Assembly: GCA_045805505.1 (NCBI GenBank)
Contig: JBJMLA010000113.1
Span: 1 to 24,703 of the forward strand
Length of the DNA stretch: 24,703 nt
Direction of reading: 5' to 3'
Source: BP-464 sp045805505
Lineage (GTDB): Bacteria > Actinomycetota > Thermoleophilia > Solirubrobacterales > Solirubrobacteraceae
The translations under genes and the position numbers were made by a program. The notes under the pieces are model-generated. The model had not been told where the DNA came from. It made no database searches and saw only the letters and a program-made list of their open reading frames with translations. Shown piece after piece: positions 1 through 7,152 of this stretch; the first letter of the stretch is position 1, and the number at the start of each line of letters is the position of its first letter.

Positions 1-686
1 CGCCGATCAAGGCGGACGGGATCATCGCGATCAACATCCGCGACGACGACGAGCTCGTCGCGGTCCGCGAGACGAGCGGCGACGACACGATCATCATGGT
101 GTCGCGCTCGGGCCAGGCGTCGCGCTTCGAGGAGGCCAAGGCCCGTGACATGGGTCGCGCAACCGCCGGCGTCAAGGGCATGAACGTCTCCCAGAAGGGC
201 AACCGCGTTTTGGCCATGGACGTCGCGCGTCCCGAGCAGGACCTGCTCGTCGTCACCGAGAACGGCTTCGGCAAGCGCACGCCGATCGACGACTACCCGA
301 TCAAGGGCCGCGGCACGATGGGCGTCAAGACCATCGCGCTGACCGACAAGAAGGGCGCGCTGGCCGCCGCCCTCGTCGTCCGCGAGCACGAGGACCTCGT
401 GTTCATCTCGACCGGCGGCATGGTCCAGCGCACCGGCGTGCGCGGGATCAACCGCTACGGCCGCGCGTCGCAGGGCGTCAAGGTGATGAACATGAAGGAG
501 GACGACACGGTCTCGGCCGTCGCCCTGGTCATGGACTCCGACGACACCGCCGCGTCGATCACCGGCGAGCCGTCGCTCGCGGGCGATCCGCTGGCCGAGG
601 AGACCCAGGGCATCGAGTCCAACGGCGCCACGCCGGAGCCGGTTCCCACCGAGGAGGACGTCACCGCGGAGACCGACGACGAGTAG
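1..686 (+). CDS. gyrA: DNA gyrase subunit A, C-terminal part (5' end outside window)
   Basis: The open frame enters from the left edge (first full codon at base 3) and ends at TAG 684-686. Its translation consists of repeated beta-pinwheel blades of the gyrase A C-terminal domain, recognisable from units such as KGRGTMGVKTIAL and GINRYGRASQGVKVM. This domain wraps DNA so that the GyrA2B2 enzyme can introduce negative supercoils. The catalytic tyrosine and the canonical GyrA box are not in the visible part. The last 40 or so residues are an acidic, low-complexity tail rich in Glu, Asp, Pro and Thr, as often seen at the GyrA C-terminus. ParC/topoisomerase IV A subunit is a less likely alternative; the pknB-type cluster downstream matches the gyrA neighbourhood of other actinobacteria. 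Confidence 0.93.
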   Translation, partial: PIKADGIIAINIRDDDELVAVRETSGDDTIIMVSRSGQASRFEEAKARDMGRATAGVKGMNVSQKGNRVLAMDVARPEQDLLVVTENGFGKRTPIDDYPIKGRGTMGVKTIALTDKKGALAAALVVREHEDLVFISTGGMVQRTGVRGINRYGRASQGVKVMNMKEDDTVSAVALVMDSDDTAASITGEPSLAGDPLAEETQGIESNGATPEPVPTEEDVTAETDDE

Positions 687-715
687 TCGTCCGGTATCCG
701 CTTGACGCGCTGGTA

Positions 716-894
716 CCTTTTTCTCACCAGAGAAAGGAGGTGGTCCGTATCTGTAGTGACATGCTTAGCGGGACCCTGGAGGTGGCCGGCCGCTCGTAGC
801 CGGCAGGCTGGAGCCGCATAGGGCGGAATCCAACCGGACCACCCCCTGAGCCGCGCCGAGATTGGTCCCATCGGCAGTAGGACTCGACTCAGGG
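716..894 (+). ncRNA. Candidate structured RNA with a 16S rRNA 3'-tail complement
   Basis: Between gyrA and the terminator at 915-943 lies a segment with several perfect pairings. Bases 731-746 (AGAAAGGAGGTGGTCC) match the complement of a typical actinobacterial 16S 3' tail in 15 of 16 positions, and the remaining one is a G-U wobble. GGTGGTCCG (739-747) pairs perfectly with CGGACCACC (835-843). TTTCTC (720-725) pairs with GAGAAA (730-735) over an ACCA loop. GCCGGC (785-790) pairs with 799-804. CCCTGAG (844-850) pairs with CTCAGGG (888-894), enclosing GCCGA/TCGGC (855-859/871-875). Two tiny reading frames sit inside: GTG 756-821 (21 codons) and ATG 761-799 (12 codons). Neither start is at normal spacing from the GGAGG core. 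No same-strand gene follows, so it is either a free-standing RNA, a gyrA 3' element or a micro-mRNA. A second GGAGGTGG lies at 778-785. No known RNA family could be assigned. Confidence 0.5.
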
Positions 895-914
895 AAATCC
901 AGCAGAGCTGAAAG

Positions 915-943
915 CGAAGGCCCGCCTAGTCAGCGGGCCTTCG
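915..943. terminator. Intrinsic terminator-like hairpin
   Basis: A perfect 11-bp inverted repeat, CGAAGGCCCGC (915-925) and GCGGGCCTTCG (933-943), encloses a 7-nt loop. The trailing sequence has only a weak T-rich tract. It lies 7 nt from the stop codon of the minus-strand HNH gene and beyond the structured segment after gyrA, so it can serve both converging transcription units. Confidence 0.8.
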
Positions 944-949
944 TCGTTC

Positions 950-1504
950 CTACGCCGCTTCGGGCAGCCACTGCTTCCACGGCGCCGGGATGGTCGGCGA
1001 GGCGACGTGGATGAAGACCTGCGGGTGCGGCGCGCGGGGCTCGCGCGCCGGGTGCATGCCGGCCTGGTGCGGGGTGAGGTCGCCCTTGCGGCGGTTGCAC
1101 GGCGCGCAGGCGGCGACGATGTTGTCCCACTCCGAGGAGCCGCCCTTCGAGCGCGGGATGACGTGGTCGACGGTGAGGTTCGAGCGGCAGCCGCAGTACT
1201 GGCAGGTCCAGCCGTCGCGGGCGAAGACGGCGCGGCGGGTGATCTTGCGCCGGTGGGTGTCGTGCGGGATGCGCACGTAGGAGACCAGCCGGATGACCAT
1301 CGGGCGCGACATGGTCGCCCGCTCGGAGTGCAGCTCCCAGTTCGCGCGCTCGATGACCTCGGCCTTGTCCTTGAGCAGCAGGACGACGGCGCGGCGGACG
1401 GTGCAGACGTTGATCGGCTCGTACGTCGCGTTGAGGACGAGCACGCGACCGGCCGCGCGCTGTTCGCGCTTCCGTACCGGACCGGACGGTGACCGCGAGG
1501 CCAT
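950..1504 (-). CDS. HNH endonuclease family protein
   Basis: A 184-residue protein with an N-terminal segment containing VLVLNATYEPINV, typical of stand-alone actinobacterial HNH proteins. The C-terminal HNH nuclease module shows CQYC, then DHVIPRSKGG, then NIVAACAPCN: two CxxC pairs that probably bind a structural zinc around the DH...N catalytic core that coordinates a metal ion. The family cleaves DNA; the physiological substrate of these chromosomal copies is not established. The ATG at 1502-1504 is chosen because it lies 17 nt after pheA; no clear Shine-Dalgarno is visible, and a GTG at 1442-1444, just before LVLNAT, is an alternative. No inverted repeats, transposase or intron surround it, so it does not look mobile. 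Likely co-transcribed with pheA. Confidence 0.85.
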   Translation of the reverse strand: MASRSPSGPVRKREQRAAGRVLVLNATYEPINVCTVRRAVVLLLKDKAEVIERANWELHSERATMSRPMVIRLVSYVRIPHDTHRRKITRRAVFARDGWTCQYCGCRSNLTVDHVIPRSKGGSSEWDNIVAACAPCNRRKGDLTPHQAGMHPAREPRAPHPQVFIHVASPTIPAPWKQWLPEAA

Positions 1505-1521
1505 TCGACCGCGAAGGATAC

Positions 1522-2367
1522 CTACGGCGACGGCGCGGCCGGATAGCTGCCCAGGACGCGGACCCGGTCGCAGTGCCCGCGCAGCGCCTCGAGCGCCTCG
1601 CGCACGGCCGGCTGGTCGTCGCGTCCTTCGCAGTCGGCGAGGAACAGGTAGTGCCCGAGCCGGCTGCGCGCGGGGCGCGATTCGATCTTGACGAGGTTGA
1701 CCTCGCGCGACGCGAGCTCGGCCAGGCAGCGCACCAGCCAGCCCGGCGTGACGTCGCCGGTGCCCGAGAACAGGACGCTGGTCCTCCAGCGCGCATCGTC
1801 GCGCGGCGGCGGGAACGCCGCGGCTCCCTCGAGCGCCAGCCAGGCGAAGCGCGTGGCGTTGCCGGGCTCGTCCTCGACGCCCTCGCGCAGCACCACGCCG
1901 CCGTGCAGCGCGGCGGCCGCCCGCGAGGCGATCGCGGCGGCGTGCGGGCCGTCGAGGGAGCGGACCGCCTCGGCCGTCGAGCCCGTGGGCACGAGCCGCG
2001 CGGCGGGCAGCTGCTCGCGCAGGAAGCGCGCGGCCTGCGCGAGGCCCTGGGGATGCGAGCGCACCTCCTCGATGGCCGCCAGCTCGACCGCTTCCCGGGC
2101 GATCAGGCACTGCGTGATGGCCAGCACCTCCTCGCCGACCATCCGCAGGCGCGGCTCGGCGCTCAGCGCGTCGACGGTCGCGGTGACCGTTCCCTCGAGC
2201 GAGTTCTCGATCGGGGCCAGCGCGGCGTCGACCTCGCCGGCCAGGACCGCGGCCACCGTGTCGGGGACCGTCGGGTACGGGACGAGCTCGGCGCCCGCCG
2301 CCTCGGCCGCGGGCCGCGCGGCCTCCTCGGTGAACGTCCCGGCGGGGCCGAGGTGCCCGAGGCGCAT
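1522..2367 (-). CDS. pheA: Prephenate dehydratase
   Basis: 281 residues. It converts prephenate to phenylpyruvate, the committed step of phenylalanine synthesis, in the cytoplasm. The N-terminus has the family GHLGPAGTFTEEAA motif, the middle has PIENSLEGTV, and GNATRF carries the catalytic Thr-Arg-Phe. A C-terminal ACT domain (about residues 185-275) contains KIESRP, the signature for allosteric phenylalanine binding, so feedback inhibition is expected. There is no chorismate mutase domain, as is usual for monofunctional actinobacterial enzymes. The ATG shares its A with the TGA of the upstream DUF4446-type gene (TGATG junction), pointing to translational coupling. The ORF continues upstream, but the first residue of the conserved fold coincides with this ATG. 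Confidence 0.95.
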   Translation of the reverse strand: MRLGHLGPAGTFTEEAARPAAEAAGAELVPYPTVPDTVAAVLAGEVDAALAPIENSLEGTVTATVDALSAEPRLRMVGEEVLAITQCLIAREAVELAAIEEVRSHPQGLAQAARFLREQLPAARLVPTGSTAEAVRSLDGPHAAAIASRAAAALHGGVVLREGVEDEPGNATRFAWLALEGAAAFPPPRDDARWRTSVLFSGTGDVTPGWLVRCLAELASREVNLVKIESRPARSRLGHYLFLADCEGRDDQPAVREALEALRGHCDRVRVLGSYPAAPSP

Positions 2368-2858
2368 CAGCCGGCCAGCGCCTGGCTGACCGCTTCGGCC
2401 TCTTCGGGCGAGAGCTGCAGCTCGCCCTCGCCGTCGCGGATGAGCTTCGCGTACAGGCGGGCCTGCTCGCGGTGATGGATCGAGGAGAGCACGACCCCGT
2501 TGCGGTGCGTGTCGAGCAGGGCGATCGACGTCGACTGGCGGCCGGACATCTCGTTGTAGGCGTCGTAGCGGACGAGGCCGTGGTAGGCGATCGAGCCGTC
2601 CAGGCGCTCCTCGACGACGCCGAGCCGGCCGTCGAGCCGGGCTGCGACGTCCTCGACGTAGGCGTGCAGCGAGCGGAACGACTGCTCGAGGCCCGCGGCG
2701 TGGTCGACGAGGTCGCGCTCGCCGTGCTCGCCGAGGACCGCGCGCTGGGCGGCGCGCAGCCGGCGGACCTGCAGCGTGAGCCGGACCACCAGCGCCAGCG
2801 CGATCAGCGCCAGGGCGCACCCGGCGATGGCGACGATGCCCGCGGTCGAGGAGTCCAC
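2367..2858 (-). CDS. DUF4446-type membrane-anchored protein
   Basis: 163 residues from the GTG at 2856-2858. An N-terminal membrane helix (about residues 6-28) is followed by a charged, probably coiled-coil stretch, then a compact domain with LVRYDAYNEMSGRQS and a block around the DTHRNGVVLSSIHHRE motif. This matches what I know of the DUF4446 family, whose function is unknown. An in-frame ATG further upstream (2936) would overlap the preceding gene and add a low-complexity Ser/Thr/Pro stretch, so it was not used. The gene ends in a 1-nt overlap with pheA and starts 22 nt after the CARDB-like gene, so the minus-strand genes here probably form one operon. No Shine-Dalgarno is obvious at the chosen GTG. 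Confidence 0.8.
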   Translation of the reverse strand: MDSSTAGIVAIAGCALALIALALVVRLTLQVRRLRAAQRAVLGEHGERDLVDHAAGLEQSFRSLHAYVEDVAARLDGRLGVVEERLDGSIAYHGLVRYDAYNEMSGRQSTSIALLDTHRNGVVLSSIHHREQARLYAKLIRDGEGELQLSPEEAEAVSQALAG

Positions 2859-2880
2859 GCGGGGGAAGGTAGCCGACGGG

Positions 2881-4005
2881 CTAGTTGCTGAAGATGACCG
2901 TGTAGGTCGCGGTGTTGTTGTCGGTGTTGACCTCACCGGGGACCTTGACGATCTCCACGGTGACGCGCACCGGCGTGCCGATCGGCGGGGCCTTGCCGAG
3001 CTTGACCGGGACGACGATCTCGGCGCCGCCCTGCGCGGTCTGGTCGACGGTCTTCTGCACCGGGTCGATGCCGGTGACGCCGACCTTGATGGCGACGTCG
3101 AACTCGTCGTTCTCGCCCTGGTTGGCGAACTTGACGTTGAAGGTCGGGTTCGAGCCGCCCGCGACGCGGTTGGTCGTGTCGGGCACCAGCGCGGTGTCGC
3201 CGACCGACACGCCGAGCAGGCCGTGGCCGTGGGTGCCCGGCGCCGGCTCGGTGTTCGTCTTGCCGGCGCCCTTGCCGGTCAGCTGCTTGCGGACGAACGC
3301 CGCGTCGAGCCACTGGGCGTCGGTGAGGAACTGGCTGTCGGGCGTCGCCTGGCCGCTGATGTCGTGGTCGGCGAAGGCCTCGGTGATAAAGGGCTTGACG
3401 CGCTGGGAGTAGATGACGTCGGAGGCCAGGAACGCGCTCATCTGCCCGGCGATCCGGCCGGCGGCCTCCTCGGCCTGGTCGCCCTCGATGCTCGGCAGGT
3501 CCTCGGCGATCTTCTTGACGCCGTCGGCGCGGAAGGTCAGCACCTCGAGGAAGTGCAGCTGGGCGTCGTTCATGTCGCCCGGGACGTCGAGGGCGCGGGC
3601 CCGCTTGACGTCCTCGTCGGCGGTCACGCGCACCTGGTTGACGTTCTGCCCGAGGTCGGTGATGTTCGTGTTCTGGCCGCCGGCGAGCAGGTCGAACAGC
3701 CGAGCCGAGACCTGGTCGTTGGAGTCGCTGACGATCGCGGCGACGTTGCGGTTGTAGTCCTTCAGCGAGTTCGCGGTCCGGCTGTTGAGGCAGCCACGGA
3801 AGCCGACGACGATCAGGATCAGGACGACCGCGCCGATGCCCAGGGCCGCGGCGCGGCGGACCATCAGCTGCTGGGCGTCGCCCGGACCGCCCGAGGACGC
3901 CGCTCGCGCGCGGGTGCCCGTGGTGGCACCGCCGGAGCGGGAGGTGGCAGGGCGCCGGGGGCGCGCCTGGCGCGTGGGAGGCTCGTCGTCGTCGAAGAAA
4001 GACAC
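2881..4005 (-). CDS. Membrane-anchored protein with CARDB-like C-terminal domain, function unknown
   Basis: 374 residues from the GTG at 4003-4005, which gives the N-terminus MSFFDDDEPPTRQ. The order is: a basic, Pro/Arg/Gly-rich cytoplasmic segment of about 50 residues; one membrane helix (around GIGAVVLILIVVGF); a long helical region of about 180 residues; a linker; and a C-terminal beta-rich domain of about 110 residues. The NPTFNVKFANQGENDEF and GEVNTDNNTATY motifs of that domain resemble CARDB/DUF11-type adhesion or scaffold folds. Topology suggests the bulk lies outside the membrane. An in-frame ATG at 4087-4089 would add 28 residues; I prefer the GTG because the acidic SFFDDDE start looks like the true N-terminus. 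It is divergent from the kinase at 4152, across about 146 bp that must hold both promoters. Function cannot be assigned. Confidence 0.75.
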   Translation of the reverse strand: MSFFDDDEPPTRQARPRRPATSRSGGATTGTRARAASSGGPGDAQQLMVRRAAALGIGAVVLILIVVGFRGCLNSRTANSLKDYNRNVAAIVSDSNDQVSARLFDLLAGGQNTNITDLGQNVNQVRVTADEDVKRARALDVPGDMNDAQLHFLEVLTFRADGVKKIAEDLPSIEGDQAEEAAGRIAGQMSAFLASDVIYSQRVKPFITEAFADHDISGQATPDSQFLTDAQWLDAAFVRKQLTGKGAGKTNTEPAPGTHGHGLLGVSVGDTALVPDTTNRVAGGSNPTFNVKFANQGENDEFDVAIKVGVTGIDPVQKTVDQTAQGGAEIVVPVKLGKAPPIGTPVRVTVEIVKVPGEVNTDNNTATYTVIFSN

Positions 4006-4151
4006 GGGAAAGTTCTGCCTGAGCAGGGAAGTCCGGGGAGTATGAACCGACGCCCACACGGGCGCCCCTCCCTGCAAGTTCGGGTTCATTGTCCAAAATC
4101 CCTCCTCCGGCCGCAGGAACGTCGCCGAGAGGTGGCGAAGATCGAACCGAG

Positions 4152-5867
4152 GTGAAGACCGTCGAGCACGACGCGGCAGAAGCAGGAACGCTTGTCCTGG
4201 ACCGCTACGCCCTGCTCGAGGAGCTCGGATCGGGAGGCTTCGGCGCGGTCTGGCTCGCCCGCGACGAGCGGCTCGAGCGCGAGGTCGCCGTCAAGCGGAT
4301 CCCCGTCATGGGCGGTGACGCCGCCGCGCGGGCGGAGAAGGAGGCCCTGGCCGCCGCCCGCCTCTCGCACCCCGCCGTCGTGTCGCTCTACGAGGCCGGC
4401 CGCGACCACGGCGCCGTCTACCTCGTCTCCGAGCTCGTCCGCGGCCACACGCTGCACGAGCTGCTGCGCGAGGGCGCGCTGTCGGACCGCGACGTCGTGC
4501 TCATCGGCATGGCGATGTGCGACGCGCTGGGCCACGCGCACTCGCGCGGGGTCATCCACCGCGACGTCAAGCCCGGCAACATCCTGATCCCCGAGAGCGG
4601 ATTCGATCCCACCCACCCCGTCGTCGCCAAGCTCACCGACTTCGGCATCGCCCGCATCGCCGGCGACGACGCGCTGACCGCCACCGGCGACATCGTCGGG
4701 ACGCTGGCCTACATGGCGCCCGAGCAGGCCGAGGGCCGCGGCGCCACCGCCGCGTCCGATCTCTACTCGCTCGGGCTGTGCCTGTACGAGGCGCTGTGCG
4801 GCGTCAACCCCGTCCGCGGCGCCAACGCGGCGGCGACCGCCCGCAACGTCGGTATGCGACTGCCCGCGCTGCAGCGCATGCGCCGCGACCTCCCGCGCGG
4901 CCTGTGCGCGGGGATCGACGCCACGCTGCAGGCCGACCCGGGCTTCCGCGGCTCGCTCGACTCGCTGCGCCTCTCGCTCGCCGACGCCCTCCACGACGTC
5001 GGCGACGAGCCGGGAACCGTCGAGGCCCCGCGCGACTGGGCGGCCAAGGGGACCCAGACGGTCACTTCGACCGCCCAGCGCTGGCGGCGGCGCGAGCCTC
5101 CCCGCGCGATCGAGCCCGTCCCGCAGGAACCCCACGAGGCCGAGGTCTACGAGCGCATCGGCCTGCGCAGCCCCGTCGCGATCCCCGCCCGCATCGCCAC
5201 CGCCCTGCTGACCGCCGGAGCGATCGCGGCCGCCCTCTCCCTCGCCGATTCCAGCCCACCCGTCGAGCCCATCACCGCGGCCGCGCTGGCCGCCATCGCC
5301 ACCGCGCTGCTGCCGAGGCTCGGCTGGCTCACGTCCATGGCCCTCCTGCTCGCCTTCCTCGGCAGCGGGAGCACCGGCGACGACTGGTGGGCCGTCGGCC
5401 TGATGGCCGCGCCCATGCCGCTGCTCATCCCGCACCGTCCCGCGTGGTGGAGCACACCGGGGATCGCGGTGGCGGCGGGCTACGCCGGAGTCTCGCTGGG
5501 GTGGCCCGCGCTGGCCGGGCAGGCTCGCGGTCCGTGGACCCGCGCTGTCCTGGGCGCCGTGGGCGTGTGGGTCCTCGCGCTCGTGAGCCTGGTCACCGGC
5601 GAGCGTCTGCTGCTCGAGCCAGCCGACGACCTGCGGGGGATGCTCGAGGACCCCGCGATGGCGGTGGCCGGCGTCTGGGCGGTGGCCGCGGCCGTCCTCC
5701 CGTTCCTCGTCCGCGGACGCCACATCGGCGTGGACCTGCTCGGCGCGATCGCCTGGGCCACGGCCCTGGCGGTGGGCACGCAGGCCGCGGGCGGCCCGAC
5801 GATGGTCGGCGGCGCCGCGCTGGCGGCCCTTCTCGCGGTGCTCGCCCAAGCGCTCAGACGGCAATGA
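4152..5867 (+). CDS. Hanks-type Ser/Thr kinase with polytopic membrane C-terminus
   Basis: 571 residues from the GTG at 4152. The kinase domain (about residues 17-280) has all core motifs: GSGGFGAVW (ATP loop), VAVKRI (lysine), HRDVKPGN (catalytic loop), DFGIAR (metal) and MAPEQ. Thr residues occur in the activation loop. After a charged linker (about 290-340) the last 225 or so residues are almost continuous hydrophobic segments, probably 6-8 membrane helices, with no PASTA or other sensor domain. This differs from the usual single-helix kinase and suggests sensing within the membrane or scaffolding. It lies 23 bp upstream of fhaA in the same direction, so FHA proteins are plausible substrates. 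A TTG at 4089 would extend the frame by 21 Pro-rich residues; it was not preferred, but no convincing Shine-Dalgarno supports either start. Confidence 0.88.
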   Translation: MKTVEHDAAEAGTLVLDRYALLEELGSGGFGAVWLARDERLEREVAVKRIPVMGGDAAARAEKEALAAARLSHPAVVSLYEAGRDHGAVYLVSELVRGHTLHELLREGALSDRDVVLIGMAMCDALGHAHSRGVIHRDVKPGNILIPESGFDPTHPVVAKLTDFGIARIAGDDALTATGDIVGTLAYMAPEQAEGRGATAASDLYSLGLCLYEALCGVNPVRGANAAATARNVGMRLPALQRMRRDLPRGLCAGIDATLQADPGFRGSLDSLRLSLADALHDVGDEPGTVEAPRDWAAKGTQTVTSTAQRWRRREPPRAIEPVPQEPHEAEVYERIGLRSPVAIPARIATALLTAGAIAAALSLADSSPPVEPITAAALAAIATALLPRLGWLTSMALLLAFLGSGSTGDDWWAVGLMAAPMPLLIPHRPAWWSTPGIAVAAGYAGVSLGWPALAGQARGPWTRAVLGAVGVWVLALVSLVTGERLLLEPADDLRGMLEDPAMAVAGVWAVAAAVLPFLVRGRHIGVDLLGAIAWATALAVGTQAAGGPTMVGGAALAALLAVLAQALRRQ

Positions 5868-5890
5868 CGCCGTAGCATGGCGGCCTCGTC

Positions 5891-6649
5891 ATGTCCGTCC
5901 TTCGCAACCTCGAAGACAAGATCGCGGGCCTCGTCGAGGGCACGTTCGGTCGCGTGTTCCGTTCCGAGGTGCGTCCCGTCGAGCTCGCGCGCAAGCTCGC
6001 CAAGGAGATGGACGAGCACCGCACGGTCTCGGTCTCGCGCACCTACGTGCCCAACGAGTACGTGGTCTGGCTCTCGCCTGAGGATCGGGAACGCTACGAA
6101 GGGGTAGAGCGGGAGGTCATCGAGGAACTCGGCGCGTATCTGCTGGAACACGCGCGCCGAGAGCGTGTCGCCATGATCTCCCGTCCCGTCATCGAGTTCC
6201 GCACCGACGACAAGCTCAGCCTTGGCGATTTCGGCATCCAGGCGCGCACGGTCAAGCTCGGCGAGAGCGAGGCCGTCCAGGGCGATCACGGCCACACCCA
6301 GGTCTTCTCGACGAGCGATCGCCTCCAGGCCCCGCTGCAGGAGGAGCGCGCCTCGCGCGCCGGCCGGGCCATCCTGCGGGCCGAGGGCAAGCGCCACGCC
6401 ATCGGGACGGCCGGCGCCACCATCGGCCGCAGCCGCGACTGCGACATCGTCCTGGCCGACTCCAACGTCTCGCGCAAGCACGCCGAGATCAAGCCGGGTC
6501 CCGGCGGCCGCTGGACGCTGGCCGATCTCGGCTCGACCAACGGCGTGCGCGTCAACGGCCAGGGCGTCCCGGCCGGCCAGGCCGCGCCGCTGGCCTCCGG
6601 CGACCACGTGACCATCGGCACCGTCGACGCCCAGTTCGAGATCGCCTGA
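5891..6649 (+). CDS. fhaA: FHA domain protein FhaA (DUF3662 plus FHA)
   Basis: 252 residues. The N-terminal domain (about 1-120), beginning MSVLRNLEDKIAGLVEGTFG, is the FhaA_N/DUF3662 fold. A variable linker follows, then a C-terminal FHA domain (about 160-250) with the phosphothreonine-binding signatures IGRSRDCDIVLAD, SNVSRKHAEI and LGSTNGVRVNG. In Mycobacterium tuberculosis FhaA binds the phosphorylated pseudokinase domain of the lipid II flippase MviN and restrains peptidoglycan synthesis; the same role is inferred here. The ATG lies 23 bp after the kinase gene. Its stop shares one base with the fhaB start (TGATG). A TAGCAT at 5873-5878 could be a -10 box for internal initiation, but no good -35 accompanies it. 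Confidence 0.95.
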   Translation: MSVLRNLEDKIAGLVEGTFGRVFRSEVRPVELARKLAKEMDEHRTVSVSRTYVPNEYVVWLSPEDRERYEGVEREVIEELGAYLLEHARRERVAMISRPVIEFRTDDKLSLGDFGIQARTVKLGESEAVQGDHGHTQVFSTSDRLQAPLQEERASRAGRAILRAEGKRHAIGTAGATIGRSRDCDIVLADSNVSRKHAEIKPGPGGRWTLADLGSTNGVRVNGQGVPAGQAAPLASGDHVTIGTVDAQFEIA

Positions 6650-7152
6650 TGGTCCTTGCCGCCCTCGAGCCCGCGTCGGTCGCGCTGAAGTTCGGCTTCG
6701 TCGCCGTCCTGTTCCTCTTCCTCCTGTGGGTCGCGCGTAGCTCGATGAAGGACCTGCGCCGCGTGCCCGGCCAGGGCGGCGGCTCGCAGTGGGTCGACGA
6801 CCCGGTCGTCGGCGCCGAGGAGACCGGCCTGCACAGCTCGGTGGGCCCGAAGCTCGGCGACGAGCCGCGCCTGATCGTCGAACGCGCGCCCGGCCACGAG
6901 CCCGGCAGCGAGTACGACCTGCACGACGGCGCGGTGCTCGGCCGCGGCGACAAGGCCGAGATCCGCCTCGAGGATCCGTTCGCCTCGTCGCGGCACGCGC
7001 AGATCAGCCGCCAGGGCGGCGTGATGGTGCTCGAAGACCTCGGCTCGACCAACGGGACCTACCTCAACGAGGAGGTCCTGGGCGGGCCGACGCCGCTGCA
7101 TCCCGGCGACCGCGTGCGGATCGGCGACAGCGAGTTCACCTTCACCGCCTGA
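6649..7152 (+). CDS. fhaB: Membrane-anchored FHA domain protein FhaB
   Basis: 167 residues. An N-terminal membrane helix (about residues 12-30, around FGFVAVLFLFLLWV) precedes a short linker and one FHA domain (about 75-165) with GRGDKAEIRLED, SSRHAQI and LGSTNGTYLNEE. In mycobacteria FhaB (FipA) links the PknA/PknB kinases to the division and elongation machinery by binding phosphothreonine; the same is inferred here. Start and stop each share one base with neighbours (TGATG at 6647-6651 and 7150-7154), so translation is coupled to fhaA and pstP. Confidence 0.93.
   Translation: MVLAALEPASVALKFGFVAVLFLFLLWVARSSMKDLRRVPGQGGGSQWVDDPVVGAEETGLHSSVGPKLGDEPRLIVERAPGHEPGSEYDLHDGAVLGRGDKAEIRLEDPFASSRHAQISRQGGVMVLEDLGSTNGTYLNEEVLGGPTPLHPGDRVRIGDSEFTFTA

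Noticed and set aside
455..871. Minus-strand open frame of 138 codons overlapping the gyrA end and the structured segment
   Set aside because: It is antisense to gyrA, has a biased composition and covers the inverted repeats; no protein family is recognisable.
687..949. tRNA gene after gyrA, as in mycobacteria
   Set aside because: No cloverleaf with a T-loop GTTC box or an acceptor stem of the right spacing was found; the stems present fit a different structure.
950..1504. HNH gene as a homing endonuclease or mobile element
   Set aside because: There are no flanking repeats, intron or intein features or transposase, and the gene is in operon-like spacing with pheA.
4089..4151. TTG start that would extend the polytopic kinase by 21 residues
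   Set aside because: The added stretch is Pro-rich, has no ribosome-binding site and begins where the divergent gene's longest frame begins; the GTG at 4152 leaves the whole kinase domain intact.
4086..5864. Open frame of 592 codons antisense to the polytopic kinase
   Set aside because: Its composition is Gly/Arg/Asp-rich with no domain, and it mirrors the codon pattern of the kinase, whose motifs are unmistakable.
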